NCBI GenBank assembly: GCA_034435455.1
Contig: DAOTXL010000080.1
Location: forward strand, 9,890-73,889
DNA from: DAOTXL01 sp034435455
GTDB lineage: Bacteria > Chloroflexota > Anaerolineae > JAAYZQ01
Direction of reading: 5' to 3'
Length of the DNA stretch: 64,000 bases
Part shown: positions 15,493 to 24,600 of the stretch, piece by piece
Numbering within the stretch: position 1 is the stretch's first letter
Layout: each line of letters begins with the position of its first letter
Notes under the pieces: model-generated
What the model was told of the DNA's origin: nothing
Databases searched by the model: none
Seen by the model: only the letters and a program-made list of their open reading frames with translations
Translations under genes and position numbers: made by a program

Positions 15493-17265
15493 TCATCCTC
15501 CTTCGGTTGATTTCAACGCTTTGTCTTTGTCCCGCCGGCCGGCCAGCAGCATCTCGCGGGCGCTGGCCCGGGTCTTGGGGGTCACCGTCCCCAACATCCC
15601 GGCAATCTCTTGCTCTCGATCCAGGTCCTCCAGGGGGCGGACTTGGGTGACCGTCCGGTCGCCGGCGACCTTTTTGCTTACCTGCAGGTGCAGGTCGCCG
15701 TAGCAGGCCAGTTGCGGCAGGTGGGTCACACACAGCACCTGGTGGCGGCGCGCCTTGCCTCCATCGCCGACGGTCAGCCCCCACAACTTTTGCCCGACCA
15801 CCGCGCCCACCCGTCCGCCGATGCCGGCATCAATTTCGTCAAAGATGAGGGTGGGCGTGCGGTCGGCCTGGGCCAGCACCGCCTTGAGGGCCAGCATCAG
15901 CCGTGAGGTCTCGCCGCCCGAGGCGATGCGCACCAGTGGCTTGAGCGGCTCCCCGACGTTGGGCGACACCAGGAACTCGACCCGGTCCAGGCCGGTCAGG
16001 TCGAAAGCCACCCGTCGGTCCCCGGCATAGGCCCCGTCGGCGGCATCGCGCCACTCCAGGTCTACCCCGAACCGGGCGTGGGCCATGTTCAATTCCCGCA
16101 GTTCGGCCTCGATGCCGGCCGACAGCCGCTCCCCCGCCTCCCGTCGCCGGGCCGACAGCTCGGCCCCCAGCCGGCCGATCTGCCGCAGCAACCGTTCCTC
16201 CTCGGCCTCCAGTTCAGCGATCCGTTCTCCGCTATGCTCGATGGCCTGGAGTTCGTCCCTGGCCCGCGCCGCAAAGGCCAACATCTCCTCGATGCTGTCG
16301 CCATACTTGCGTTGCAGGCTGTGGATCAGGGCCAGCCGTTCCTCCACCTGCTCGAGCCGCTGGGGGTTGAACTCGACCCGATCGCGATACTCGCGCACCG
16401 AACCGGCCAGGTCCTCCAGTTGATAGCCCAGGGCCTCGGCTGCCTGGCCCAGCGGCCGGGTGGAGGCGTCCAGACGGGCCAGCCCGATCAGCGCCCGGGC
16501 CGCCACCTGAACCAGGTCCACCGCCGCTGCCTGTTCGTCGCTCCCTTCATACAGGGCGTGGTAGGCTTCGTCGGCCAGTTGCTGCAACTGTTCGGCGTTG
16601 GCCAGGCGGGTGCGCTCCAGCGCCAGCTCCCCCTCCTCCCCCGGCACCAGCCGCGCCGCTTCGATCTCGTCCACCTGGTAGCGGAGCAGGTCCATCCGGC
16701 GGGCCAGCTCCCGCTCATCGCGGCGCAAGGTGGAAAGCTCCTGGCGCACGGCGCGCAGTTGCCGCACCCGATCGGCCACCTGCTCGCGCAGCGGCCATAA
16801 CCCGCCGTAGCGGTCCAGCAGGTCCACATGTTCGCGCACCCGCAACAGGGACAGGTGCTCACTCTGGCCGTGGATGTCCACCAGGTACTGGCCGATCTTT
16901 TCCAGCACCTTCAGGGTGACCGCCCGGCCGTTGACGCGGCAGATGTTGCGCCCTTCACGGCGGATCTCGCGGGCCAGGTTCAGGACCGCCGGATCGTCCC
17001 CCTCCAACCCATCCTGCTCCAGCAAAGGCTGGATGGCCGCCTGGGTCTCATCGTCCAGCAGAAAGACGCCCTCGATGGTCGCCTGGTCGGCGCCGGCCCG
17101 GATCACCTCCACGTCGGCCCGCCCCCCCAGCAACAGGCTCACCGCATCAATGATGATCGATTTGCCCGCGCCGGTCTCCCCGGTGAGGACGTTAAAGCCG
17201 GGGGCAAAGCGCAGGTGAAGCCGGTCTATGATGGCGAAATCGTGGATGGTCAGTTCGCTTAACAC
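15493..17265 (-). CDS. recN: DNA repair ATPase RecN
   Basis: 590 residues of an SMC-like ATPase for double-strand break repair. The N-terminal half has MLSELTIHDFAIID and Walker A GETGAGKS near residue 32. A long coiled-coil region (about 160-380) precedes the ABC-type signature ASGGETSRLMLAL and Walker B LIFDEIDAGIGG. Length and order are typical. It lies 7 bases after the B-box protein gene and 3 bases before the SCP2 gene. No LexA-like box was seen at its promoter region (17888-17916). Confidence 0.96.
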   Translation of the reverse strand: MLSELTIHDFAIIDRLHLRFAPGFNVLTGETGAGKSIIIDAVSLLLGGRADVEVIRAGADQATIEGVFLLDDETQAAIQPLLEQDGLEGDDPAVLNLAREIRREGRNICRVNGRAVTLKVLEKIGQYLVDIHGQSEHLSLLRVREHVDLLDRYGGLWPLREQVADRVRQLRAVRQELSTLRRDERELARRMDLLRYQVDEIEAARLVPGEEGELALERTRLANAEQLQQLADEAYHALYEGSDEQAAAVDLVQVAARALIGLARLDASTRPLGQAAEALGYQLEDLAGSVREYRDRVEFNPQRLEQVEERLALIHSLQRKYGDSIEEMLAFAARARDELQAIEHSGERIAELEAEEERLLRQIGRLGAELSARRREAGERLSAGIEAELRELNMAHARFGVDLEWRDAADGAYAGDRRVAFDLTGLDRVEFLVSPNVGEPLKPLVRIASGGETSRLMLALKAVLAQADRTPTLIFDEIDAGIGGRVGAVVGQKLWGLTVGDGGKARRHQVLCVTHLPQLACYGDLHLQVSKKVAGDRTVTQVRPLEDLDREQEIAGMLGTVTPKTRASAREMLLAGRRDKDKALKSTEGG

Positions 17266-17272
17266 GGGTTCC

Positions 17273-17857
17273 CTATTTCAGCCGGGCCGCAGCCGCACCC
17301 ACGGCCAGCACCACAAACAGGCCAACGGTAAGCAGCGACCAGGGGTTGAAAAGCCCCAGGAACAGCGCCGGCAGCGATCCGACGACGATGCCACCCCCCA
17401 CCACCGCCCACAAATAGCGGCTCCGTCGGCGGCGCACAGCCCACCGCACCGCCTCGGCGATGGCCACGCCGGTGGGGGCGCCCAGGATCAGGGCAAAGAA
17501 CCAGGCCCTCAGCAGCGACATCAGCAGGCCGGCAGCAGCTCCGGCCAGCAGGGCAATGGCCCCGCCGAGGAAATAGTCGGCCACTCCGCCGGTGTAAAAG
17601 ACCGCCTGCTGGCCGGCCACACACTGCTTGCAGCGATAGCCCACCGGCGTCTGGATGGCGCAGCGGGTGCAGATCGGCTTGCCGCAGCGGTTGCAGCGGA
17701 GCACCGTTTCGACGGTGGGATGGTTGGCGCAATAGAGTTTCTGGTCGTCGGGAGCAACCAGGCCGGCCAGGGCCGGGCCGAGGGCCTCCTCCAGCCGGCG
17801 CGAAGCAGCAGCCAGGACCGCCTCCAGGTCGTCCTCGGTTTGGGATGCATTGGTCAT
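17273..17857 (-). CDS. B-box-type zinc-binding membrane protein
   Basis: 194 residues. After a 40-residue helical start, a cysteine/His cluster (CANH, CNRC, CTRC, CKQC at about 43-79) resembles a B-box zinc finger. This is followed by four to five membrane segments (about 90-190). The zinc domain should face the cytoplasm. Such proteins are common in Chloroflexota and Actinobacteria, with no established function. It is the first gene of a recN operon. Confidence 0.75.
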   Translation of the reverse strand: MTNASQTEDDLEAVLAAASRRLEEALGPALAGLVAPDDQKLYCANHPTVETVLRCNRCGKPICTRCAIQTPVGYRCKQCVAGQQAVFYTGGVADYFLGGAIALLAGAAAGLLMSLLRAWFFALILGAPTGVAIAEAVRWAVRRRRSRYLWAVVGGGIVVGSLPALFLGLFNPWSLLTVGLFVVLAVGAAAARLK

Positions 17858-17887
17858 TTGCCCTCTGCTCCGATTGGATCGCCTCTG

Positions 17888-17916
17888 ATTTTACCTGCAA
17901 ACGGGTGGGGGGTCAA
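17888..17916 (-). promoter_or_regulatory. Promoter of the B-box protein / recN operon
   Basis: Minus-strand TTGACC (17916-17911) and TAAAAT (17893-17888) with a 17-base spacer. The leader to the ATG at 17857 is about 25 bases. Confidence 0.6.
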
Positions 17917-17944
17917 ATGCACCCAACGGCCACGCCCCCTGCCC

Positions 17945-18991
17945 CTACTCCTCCTGGCGCAACGTGCGCCGGGCCAGCCAGGCCAGCAGGGCCAGCGCCC
18001 CCAGCCCCAGCACCACCAGCACGATCAGCTTGAGCAGGCGGGAGCTGATGAGCAGTGCCGCCACCCCCAGGGCGATGCAATAGGCATAGTACAGCAGCAC
18101 CACCTGCCGCTGGCTCAACCCCAGGTCGAGCAGGCGGTAGTGAAGGTGGCGCCGGTCGGCCTGGCCAAAAGAGCGGCCGGCCCGCAGCCGGCTGAACATC
18201 AGCCAGGCCACATCCACAATGGGGATGCTCAGCACCAGCAGCACCAGGGCCAGCTTGGCCCCGGCGGCAATGCCCAACGTGGCGATGGCATAGCCCAACA
18301 CCAGCGAGCCGGAACTGCCCATAAACACCCGCGCCGGATAGAAATTGAAAGGCAGAAAGCCCAGCGTAGCGCCCAACAGGGCCAACGGCAGCAGCGCCAC
18401 ACTGTACTGCCCCTCGCGCAGCATATGGATCGCCAGCAGGGCGCTGACGATGGCCCCCACCCCACCGGCCAGGCCATCCAGCCCGTCCAGAAAGTTGACG
18501 GTGTTGATCATGCCCACGATCCACACCAGGGTAAAAGCCACCGTGAAGGGATAAGGAAAAATGTAGATCTGATCGGTAAACGGGTTCATCACCCGTTCGA
18601 TGAACACCAGGCACAGGATCGCGATCAGGCCGGCCCCCGCCTGGGCCAGATATTGGGGACCGGGCCGCAGTTCTACCCGGTCGTCCACAATGCCCACCAC
18701 AAACAGAAAAGTGGCCCCCACGGCAATCCCCAAAAAGCGGGTCAACTCTTTGGGGTCCTGGCGGGGAACCGGCAACCATTGGGCCAGTAGCGCCGCCACC
18801 ATAAAGGCAGCAAAGAGCGCCACGCCGCCCGTGCGCGGGATCGTCCCCTGGTGCCAGCGCCGGGGGCCGGGTTCGTCCACCAACCCTCGGCGACGGCCCC
18901 ACTCTCCCGCCAGCGGTGTGCCGAGCAGGGCCACCACCAGCCCCACCCCCAAGACGACGACAAACGGCCACCAGACAACGTGGTCACTCAT
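17945..18991 (-). CDS. WecA/TagO-type polyprenyl-phosphate sugar-1-phosphate transferase
   Basis: 348 residues with about ten membrane segments. The family signatures are visible: NFLDGLDGLAGG (Mg2+-binding Asp-rich loop), FLPFNFYPARVFMGSSGSL, and the cytoplasmic HLHYRLLDLGLSQRQ motif that resembles the His-rich loop of WecA. It transfers a HexNAc-1-phosphate (usually GlcNAc) from UDP-sugar onto undecaprenyl phosphate, the first step of many cell-surface glycans. It lies 12 bases after an amidohydrolase gene. It is more WecA/TagO-like than MraY-like because of the surroundings and the HxH loop. Acceptor glycan unknown. Confidence 0.88.
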   Translation of the reverse strand: MSDHVVWWPFVVVLGVGLVVALLGTPLAGEWGRRRGLVDEPGPRRWHQGTIPRTGGVALFAAFMVAALLAQWLPVPRQDPKELTRFLGIAVGATFLFVVGIVDDRVELRPGPQYLAQAGAGLIAILCLVFIERVMNPFTDQIYIFPYPFTVAFTLVWIVGMINTVNFLDGLDGLAGGVGAIVSALLAIHMLREGQYSVALLPLALLGATLGFLPFNFYPARVFMGSSGSLVLGYAIATLGIAAGAKLALVLLVLSIPIVDVAWLMFSRLRAGRSFGQADRRHLHYRLLDLGLSQRQVVLLYYAYCIALGVAALLISSRLLKLIVLVVLGLGALALLAWLARRTLRQEE

Positions 18992-19003
18992 ACGCCTTAC
19001 GCC

Positions 19004-20212
19004 TCACTCCCGCCGGTAGGCCACCTGGCCGTCCACCAGCACCAGCTCGACGACGGTGCGGTAATCGAGGGGGTGGCCGCTGAACACGACCAGATCGGCA
19101 TCCTTGCCGACCTCCAGGCTGCCCACCCGGTCGGCCACGCCGATGATCTCGGCCGCGTTCAGGGTGATGGCTTTGAGCGCCTCCTCCTCCGGCATCCCTT
19201 CGCGGACGGCCAGCGCAGCGTTGATGGTCAGATACTTGACCGCCGACATCTCGTCGGTCTGGATCGCCACCTTCACCCCGGCTTTGGCCATCAGGCCGGG
19301 GTTCCTGGGGGTCATCTCGCGCAGTTCGTACTTGACGCGGGAGAACAGGATCGGCCCGGCGGTGACGGGGATGCCCTTGCTGGCCAGAATGTCGGCGATC
19401 TTGTAGCCTTCGGTGGCGTGCTCCAGCGTCAGGTCCAGCCCGAACTCTTCGGCGATGCGGATGGCGGTGAGCATGTCGTCGGCGCGGTGGGCGTGGACAC
19501 GGGCCTTCATCTCGCGGCGCAGCACTTTGCCCAGCGCCTCCAGCTTGAGGTCACGCTCCGGGGGTTTGGGCGGCTCGGCGGCCTGCTCGCCAGCGGCGAC
19601 CCTGGCCTGATAAGTCTGCAGGTCGGCCTCATAGCGGCGCCACTTTTCCAGGTAGTTCTGAGCCTCCACCAGGGCGCTGCGTAAGGCGGCAGCGTTTCCC
19701 ATCCGCGTGGTGGGGAGCTTTTTCTGCTCACTGTAGACCCGCTTGGGGTTCTCGCCCAGGGCCATCTTCATCCCCGCCGGCTCCAGCAGCACCATCTGCT
19801 CCACACTGGGTTTGGGCACAGTTTTGAGGCACACCCACTGGCCGCCGATCAGGTTGCCGCTGCCGGGGCCGGTAAGCACCGTGGTCACCCCGGCAGCCAC
19901 CAGCTCCTTGAAGGCTGGGTCCTCCGGATGGACCGCATCCAGCGCCCGCAGGTGCGGGGTGATCGGGTCGGTGCACTCGTTGCCGTCCGAATACTCCCAG
20001 CCGACGCCGTCAGGGAACAGGCCCACGTGACAGTGAGCATCAATCAGGCCGGGGGTCACCACCTTGCCCGTCGCATCGTACACCTCTGCCCCCGCGGGGA
20101 TGGCCCCGTCCGGGCCCACGGCCACGATGCGCCCCCCCTCCACAAGCACCGTGCCCGGCTCGAAGGTCCCGTGGCTGATGGTCATTACTTTGCCGTTGGC
20201 AATTGCCAGCAT
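19004..20212 (-). CDS. Metal-dependent amidohydrolase, imidazolonepropionase-like
   Basis: 402 residues of the amidohydrolase superfamily. The metal motif is DAHCHVG near residue 60, with further likely ligands in ARVHAHRADD and LTLEHATEG, and an Asp in VAIQTDEM. The N- and C-terminal strands form the usual beta-sandwich (ITPGLID-type entry VVTPGLIDAHCH). A 45-residue mostly polar insertion (about 205-250) with Pro/Glu repeats interrupts the barrel. Substrate not predictable; homologues act on cyclic amides, dipeptides and pesticides. ATG follows GGAGGAAAGAG. Cytoplasmic. Confidence 0.85.
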   Translation of the reverse strand: MLAIANGKVMTISHGTFEPGTVLVEGGRIVAVGPDGAIPAGAEVYDATGKVVTPGLIDAHCHVGLFPDGVGWEYSDGNECTDPITPHLRALDAVHPEDPAFKELVAAGVTTVLTGPGSGNLIGGQWVCLKTVPKPSVEQMVLLEPAGMKMALGENPKRVYSEQKKLPTTRMGNAAALRSALVEAQNYLEKWRRYEADLQTYQARVAAGEQAAEPPKPPERDLKLEALGKVLRREMKARVHAHRADDMLTAIRIAEEFGLDLTLEHATEGYKIADILASKGIPVTAGPILFSRVKYELREMTPRNPGLMAKAGVKVAIQTDEMSAVKYLTINAALAVREGMPEEEALKAITLNAAEIIGVADRVGSLEVGKDADLVVFSGHPLDYRTVVELVLVDGQVAYRRE

Positions 20213-20273
20213 TCTCTTTCCTCCCTCGAGAAGCTGTAGAGTAAATTGGCGACCTGCCCGGCGGGCACAATCG

Positions 20274-21776
20274 TCAATTTTTGGGACGCAGATGGGGAAA
20301 CAGGATCACCTCCCGCAGCGACTCCCGCCCGGTCAGGAGCATCGTCAGCCGGTCTATGCCCAGGCCAAAACCGCCTGTCGGTGGCATGCCGTAGCTCAGC
20401 GCGGTGATGTAATCCTCGTCCAGGGGGTGGGCCTCCTCATCCCCCTCGGCCAGCGCCCGGCTCGTCGCCAGGAACCGCTCCCGCTGGTCCAGGGGGTCGT
20501 TGATCTCGCTGAAGGCGTTGCCCGTCTCCACCCCGCCGATAAAGAACTCGAAACGCTCGACGACGCCCGGCTCATCGGGCTTGCGCTTGGCCAGGGGCGA
20601 GACCTCCAACGGATAGTCGTAGAGAAAGGTGGGCTGGATCAGGTGTGGCTCGATGAGGTTAATCAGGGTGGGATCGATCAGCTTGCCCCAACCGGTTTTG
20701 CGTTCCGGAGTGCCGCCGATCTGCAGGATGGCCTGATAGAGGCTCTCGGCATCGTGGTATTCGCGGTAGTCAATGCCGGTGATGTCGCGGATGGCCTCCC
20801 ACAGCCGCCAACGGCGCCAGGGGGGAGCCAGATCGATTTCGTGGCCCCCCCAGGTGATCCGGGTCGTGCCCAGCACCTCTTGAGCGACACCGGCGACCAT
20901 CTCCTCGGCCAGGGCCATCACCTCCTGATAGTCGGCATAGGCCATGTAGAACTCGAGTTGGGTGAATTCCGGGTTGTGCTTGAACGAGATGCCCTCGTTG
21001 CGAAAGTCGCGGCCGATCTCATACACCCGCTCAAAGCCCCCCACGATCAGCCGCTTCAGATAGAGTTCGTCGGAGATGCGCAGGTAGAGGTTCTGCTTGA
21101 GCTGATTGTGGTAGGTCACGAACGGACGGGCCGACGCCCCGCCATAGATCGGCTGCAGCACCGGCGTCTCGACCTCGACGAACCCCCGCTCATCCAGGAA
21201 GCGGCGCAGCGCCGACACGATCCGGGCCCGGGTGCGGAACAGTTCCCGCACATCGCGGTTGACGGCCAGGTCCACATACCGCTGGCGGTAGCGCTGCTCC
21301 TTGTCGGTGAAAGCATCGAACAGTTGCCCATCCTTCTCCTTGACCACCGGCAACGGCCGCAACGCCTTGGCCAGCAGCCGCAGATCGGTCACGTGGACGC
21401 TGGGCTCACCGGTTCGAGTGCGAAACAGCGACCCCGTCGCCTCCACAAAATCGCCCAGGTCCAGGTTCTGCTTAAAGAGGGTGTACAGGCCCTCCCCCAC
21501 CGAGTCGCGCTGCAGGTAGAGCTGGATTCGGCCACTGCCATCTTCGAGGTGGGCAAACGACGACCTGCCCATCACCCGGATGCTCACCAGCCGACCGGCC
21601 ACCGTCACCGCCTCCCCTTCCACCCCCTCGGCCATCGTCTCCAGAGCGGCGATGGCCTGGGCTGCGGTGTGGGTCCGCCGGGCCCGGGCCGGATAGGGGT
21701 CAATCCCTGCTTCACGCAGGCGGGCCAGCTTGAGCCGACGCTGTTGTTCCTGGTCGGTCAGTTGTTCTTCGCTCAC
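20274..21776 (-). CDS. lysS: Lysyl-tRNA synthetase, class II
   Basis: 500 residues. An N-terminal OB-fold (about 60-165) precedes the class II catalytic core with motif 2 (FRNEGISFKHNPEFTQLE) and motif 3 (GLGIDRLTMLLTG). A GTG start follows AAGGAGG. It attaches lysine to tRNA-Lys in the cytoplasm. GreA is encoded 54 bases upstream on the same strand, a common neighbour pair. No anomalies. Confidence 0.97.
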   Translation of the reverse strand: MSEEQLTDQEQQRRLKLARLREAGIDPYPARARRTHTAAQAIAALETMAEGVEGEAVTVAGRLVSIRVMGRSSFAHLEDGSGRIQLYLQRDSVGEGLYTLFKQNLDLGDFVEATGSLFRTRTGEPSVHVTDLRLLAKALRPLPVVKEKDGQLFDAFTDKEQRYRQRYVDLAVNRDVRELFRTRARIVSALRRFLDERGFVEVETPVLQPIYGGASARPFVTYHNQLKQNLYLRISDELYLKRLIVGGFERVYEIGRDFRNEGISFKHNPEFTQLEFYMAYADYQEVMALAEEMVAGVAQEVLGTTRITWGGHEIDLAPPWRRWRLWEAIRDITGIDYREYHDAESLYQAILQIGGTPERKTGWGKLIDPTLINLIEPHLIQPTFLYDYPLEVSPLAKRKPDEPGVVERFEFFIGGVETGNAFSEINDPLDQRERFLATSRALAEGDEEAHPLDEDYITALSYGMPPTGGFGLGIDRLTMLLTGRESLREVILFPHLRPKN

Positions 21777-21830
21777 AAGAGCCTCCTTACGCCCTGAACA
21801 CCGGCCTGATCGCGAGGCAGGCCCCCACCG

Positions 21831-22298
21831 CTAGGCAATGTTCAGGATCTCCATTTCGACCTGGCCACCCGGCGTCTTGAACGCCACCCGATCGCCCACC
21901 CTGTGGCCCATCAGGGCCTTGCCCAGAGGCGACTCGTTAGAGATGCGGCCATCGGCCGGGTTCGCCTCGGCCGAGCCAACGATGACGTAGGTCTCTGGAT
22001 CAAACCCTTCCTCGACAACCGTCACCCGCGAGCCAAGGCCTACCGTGTCTTTCTGGCCGTTCGACTCGATGAGCACCGCATTCTTGAGCAGCGCCTCGAG
22101 GGTCATGATCCGCCCCTCCAGAAAAGCCTGCTGGCGCTTGGCCTCTTCGTAGCCGGCATTTTCCATCACGTCGCCGTCCAGTTTGGCTTCGTGGATCGCC
22201 CTGGCGATCTCCGGGCGGCGTACCGTCGTCAGGTAGTGCAGTTCTTCGGCAAGTTTTTGATAGCCCTCCGGGGTCAGGTAGGTCTGTTGATTCGACAT
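21831..22298 (-). CDS. greA: Transcription elongation factor GreA
   Basis: 155 residues. The N-terminal coiled-coil begins YLTPEGYQKLAEELHYL and contains the acidic tip DGDVMENAGYEEAK that enters the RNA polymerase channel. The C-terminal domain ends in GHRVGDRVAFKTPGG. It stimulates transcript cleavage to rescue backtracked polymerase. The start at 22298 is chosen at the family N-terminus with GGAGG just upstream. It precedes lysS in the same direction. Two hairpins upstream (22373-22436) separate it from the small HTH gene. Confidence 0.96.
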   Translation of the reverse strand: MSNQQTYLTPEGYQKLAEELHYLTTVRRPEIARAIHEAKLDGDVMENAGYEEAKRQQAFLEGRIMTLEALLKNAVLIESNGQKDTVGLGSRVTVVEEGFDPETYVIVGSAEANPADGRISNESPLGKALMGHRVGDRVAFKTPGGQVEMEILNIA

Positions 22299-22372
22299 CT
22301 CCTCCAACCTCACAAAAACAGCCACACCCGGCCTGACCGCTTTGCCAGGTCCTGAGCATGGCAAAAAGAACA

Positions 22373-22393
22373 CCTGAGGCGTTGTGCCTCAGG
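22373..22393 (-). terminator. Hairpin with U-rich tail upstream of greA
   Basis: CCTGAGGC (22373-22380) and GCCTCAGG (22386-22393) form a perfect 8-bp stem with a 5-base loop. On the minus strand a T5 run lies six bases beyond it. It may act as a second terminator for transcripts coming from the HTH gene. Confidence 0.45.
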
Positions 22394-22405
22394 GCCTATC
22401 AGGAA

Positions 22406-22437
22406 CAAAAAGCAGAGAGCCGCTCTCTCTGCTTTTA
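22406..22437. terminator. Bidirectional intrinsic terminator
   Basis: AGCAGAGAG (22411-22419) pairs with CTCTCTGCT (22425-22433); the stem is flanked by A5 on the left and T4 on the right, so it can terminate on either strand. On the minus strand it would end transcription from the HTH gene at 22695-22886. Confidence 0.75.
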
Positions 22438-22625
22438 TTATACCTCAAGAACCGTCAGGTGCAAAATTCGACCCAAGGGTTCTCGGCCCCCCAACCCAAA
22501 AGGACCTGAGCCAGGCCCAAGGCATTCCTCGCGCCGGATTCACAGCCGGCCCGGCGACCGCTCATCGGGGTTGAGAGGACACAACCAGAGGGCCAACCGA
22601 TGCCTGAACCGCCGCCGGGAAAATG

Positions 22626-22669
22626 ACCACAGAGGCACAGGAACCCGGTGCTCTCTGTGCCTCTGCGGT
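22626..22669. repeat. Inverted intergenic repeat of the CACAGAGGCACAG type
   Basis: ACCACAGAGGCACAG (22626-22640) is inverted as CTGTGCCTCTGCGGT (22655-22669) with one mismatch around a 14-base loop. It lies in the gene-free stretch 22299-22694, which otherwise shows only the two hairpins listed and the greA leader. Confidence 0.65.
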
Positions 22670-22694
22670 GAACCGAGGGGCCTGGGGCAGCCCT

Positions 22695-22886
22695 TTACGG
22701 CGTGGGCGGGATGCGGCTTTTTTCCAGATACTCGTTCAGCATCTCCAGGCTGTAACGACGATGCCCCCCTGGCGTGCGATAGGGGATGATCAACCCCTGT
22801 TGCTCGATCTTGCGCAAGGTGAACAGGCTGATGCGCAAATAGGCCGCTGCCTCTTTAGCCGTGAGAAGCTTCACTCCCTGTTCCAT
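22695..22886 (-). CDS. Small excisionase/MerR-type helix-turn-helix protein
   Basis: 63 residues, start at ATG 22886 with a perfect AGGAGGTG site. The protein is a single winged HTH of the excisionase (HTH_17) type: LLTAKEAAAYLRIS, then TLRKIEQQGLI and the wing RTPGGHRRY. Family members bind DNA as small regulators or recombination directionality factors. No integrase or phage gene is adjacent, so a regulatory role is more likely. Its target is unknown; the divergent nth promoter is within 400 bases. Confidence 0.85.
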   Translation of the reverse strand: MEQGVKLLTAKEAAAYLRISLFTLRKIEQQGLIIPYRTPGGHRRYSLEMLNEYLEKSRIPPTP

Positions 22887-22962
22887 AGAACACCTCCTTT
22901 TCGGTCTAGATTTGCCAAACAACGCGTAGAACGGGTGAAAACAAACTCAAGTTGCTGAAACG

Positions 22963-22991
22963 AGTTTAACACATTCCCGCATCCTTTACAA
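22963..22991 (-). promoter_or_regulatory. Promoter of the small HTH gene
   Basis: Minus-strand TTGTAA (22991-22986) and TAAACT (22968-22963) with a 17-base spacer, giving a leader of about 70 bases. The rest of 22887-23285 holds the nth promoter and no further signal that I can see. Confidence 0.5.
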
Positions 22992-23239
22992 TAGCCCTTT
23001 GGGAGTATTTTAGGGCTGATCATACCCGGCCTAAGGACCTATGGCCTTTTTCAAAGATAACCTTTTTATGTTCGCCGGATCACCGGCCTACCGCCGCATC
23101 TTGTGCTGAGAAAGCTCTATGTGTGGGCCGAGTGGTTGATTCTGGCCCCGGCCTGCTCCCCAATGGCCATTATACCACAGATTACCAAAATTTGCGCAAT
23201 TCAGCAAGGCCGGCGTTCGGCAGCCTCGCGGGCCGGCAT

Positions 23240-23268
23240 TTGACCAATCGCCGCTCGTCGTGTACAAT
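23240..23268 (+). promoter_or_regulatory. Promoter of the nth operon
   Basis: TTGACC (23240-23245) and TACAAT (23263-23268) with a 17-base spacer. The leader to the ATG at 23286 is only about 11 bases and contains CCGGAGG. Confidence 0.65.
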
Positions 23269-23285
23269 GTCCCCGGAGGCACATC

Positions 23286-23981
23286 ATGGACTGTACCGAC
23301 CAGGAACGCCGCTACAGAACAGCCGAGGTGCATCGGCGCCTGGTGCAGAGCTATGGCCGGCCGACATGGCGGCCACACCTGGATCCGATCTCGGAGATGG
23401 TCAGCACCATCCTGAGCCAGAACACCAACGACGGGAACCGCGATCAGGCCTACCACCGGCTGCGGGCCCGGCTGCCCACCTGGGAGCAGGTGCGCGATGC
23501 CCCGGTCGAGCAGGTGATCGAGGCCATCCGGCCGGCCGGCCTGGCCAACCAGAAAGGCCCTCGCATCCAGCAGGCCCTGCGCTTCATCACCCACGAACGG
23601 GGTGAGCTGAGCCTCGACTTTCTGGCCGACCGGCCCGTAGAAGAGGCTAAAACCTGGTTGTCGTCTATTTCCGGCGTAGGCCCCAAGACGGCGGCCATCG
23701 TCCTGCTCTTTTCCCTGGGCCGGCCGGCCTTCCCGGTGGATACCCACATCCATCGCGTTACCCGGCGGTTGGGGTTGATCGGGCCGCGCACCTCCCGGGA
23801 ACGGGCGCACGCCGAACTGGAGCAACTGATCCCGGCTGAGGACTATTACGCCTTTCACCTCAACCTGATCCGCCACGGCCGCCAGGTGTGCACCAGCCGT
23901 AAACCGCGTTGCCAGGTGTGCCCCGTGCGCGACCTGTGCGATTTCTATCAACACTCGGAAGAGAGGCCCGCCGATGCATAA
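23286..23981 (+). CDS. nth: Endonuclease III-type DNA glycosylase/AP lyase
   Basis: 231 residues. The helix-hairpin-helix motif SGVGPKTAAIVL carries the catalytic Lys134, and Asp152 lies in VDTHIHRV. The C-terminal [4Fe-4S] cluster ligands are C202, C209, C212 and C218 (C-x6-C-x2-C-x5-C). It removes oxidised pyrimidines and cleaves AP sites in base excision repair. It overlaps the next gene by 8 bases. The subtype (Nth versus other HhH-FeS glycosylases) is likely but not certain. Confidence 0.9.
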   Translation: MDCTDQERRYRTAEVHRRLVQSYGRPTWRPHLDPISEMVSTILSQNTNDGNRDQAYHRLRARLPTWEQVRDAPVEQVIEAIRPAGLANQKGPRIQQALRFITHERGELSLDFLADRPVEEAKTWLSSISGVGPKTAAIVLLFSLGRPAFPVDTHIHRVTRRLGLIGPRTSRERAHAELEQLIPAEDYYAFHLNLIRHGRQVCTSRKPRCQVCPVRDLCDFYQHSEERPADA

Positions 23982-24558
23982 ACCCATCCCCAAAGTCGAG
24001 CGCCCCACCCAGGGCAAACGCCATCCCCTGCTGCTCCAGCAGGAGTTCAGCGCCCAGAACTTTTGGGTCTGTGTCCTGCTGCTGGCCCTGAGCGGCGGCC
24101 TGATCGCCTGGAACCCCCCGCCCTTTACCCCCTACCGCCCCCACCTGATCGCCATCCTGGTGGCCAGCGGCCTTGTCCTGATCCTCACCCTGCTGCTGCG
24201 CCTGAGGGCCTACGCCCAATGCCGGGAAAATGGCCTGGTGGTGCAGTTGCCCTTCCTCCGGCTGCACATCCCCTACTCCCAGGTCAAGACCAGCCGCCCG
24301 GCCCTGTTCTACCGCACCTTTCCCCCCGCTGAACAGCGTTGGACCCAACGCCGCTTTCTGCGAAACCTGTGGCCCCGCACGGTCGTCGTCGTCGAACTGG
24401 AACAATGGCCCCGCCCCCGCTTCTGGCTGCGCCTGTGGCTGAGCAAATATATGCTCTGTCCCGAAGCGGTGGGCCTGGTGCTGCCCGTCCGGGATTGGAT
24501 GGCCTTTCGCAACGAACTGGACGAGTTCCGCATCCGCCGCCGGCAGGCCGACCTTTGA
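23974..24558 (+). CDS. Two-segment membrane protein, PH-domain-like
   Basis: 194 residues. Two membrane segments (about 28-45 and 55-75) form a hairpin, followed by a soluble beta-rich part of about 110 residues (RENGLVVQLPFLRLHIPYSQV onward) reminiscent of bacterial PH-like domains. The N-terminus is basic. It overlaps nth by 8 bases, so it is translated from the same mRNA. I do not know a function. Confidence 0.65.
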   Translation: MHKPIPKVERPTQGKRHPLLLQQEFSAQNFWVCVLLLALSGGLIAWNPPPFTPYRPHLIAILVASGLVLILTLLLRLRAYAQCRENGLVVQLPFLRLHIPYSQVKTSRPALFYRTFPPAEQRWTQRRFLRNLWPRTVVVVELEQWPRPRFWLRLWLSKYMLCPEAVGLVLPVRDWMAFRNELDEFRIRRRQADL

Positions 24559-24600
24559 CCATAACTTTTGTTAAAACTTGGCGCAGATCGGCTTTCCCCC

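Noticed and set aside
17888..17916. LexA control of recN
   Set aside because: No GAAC-N4-GTTC box was found near this promoter, unlike the FtsK-like module.
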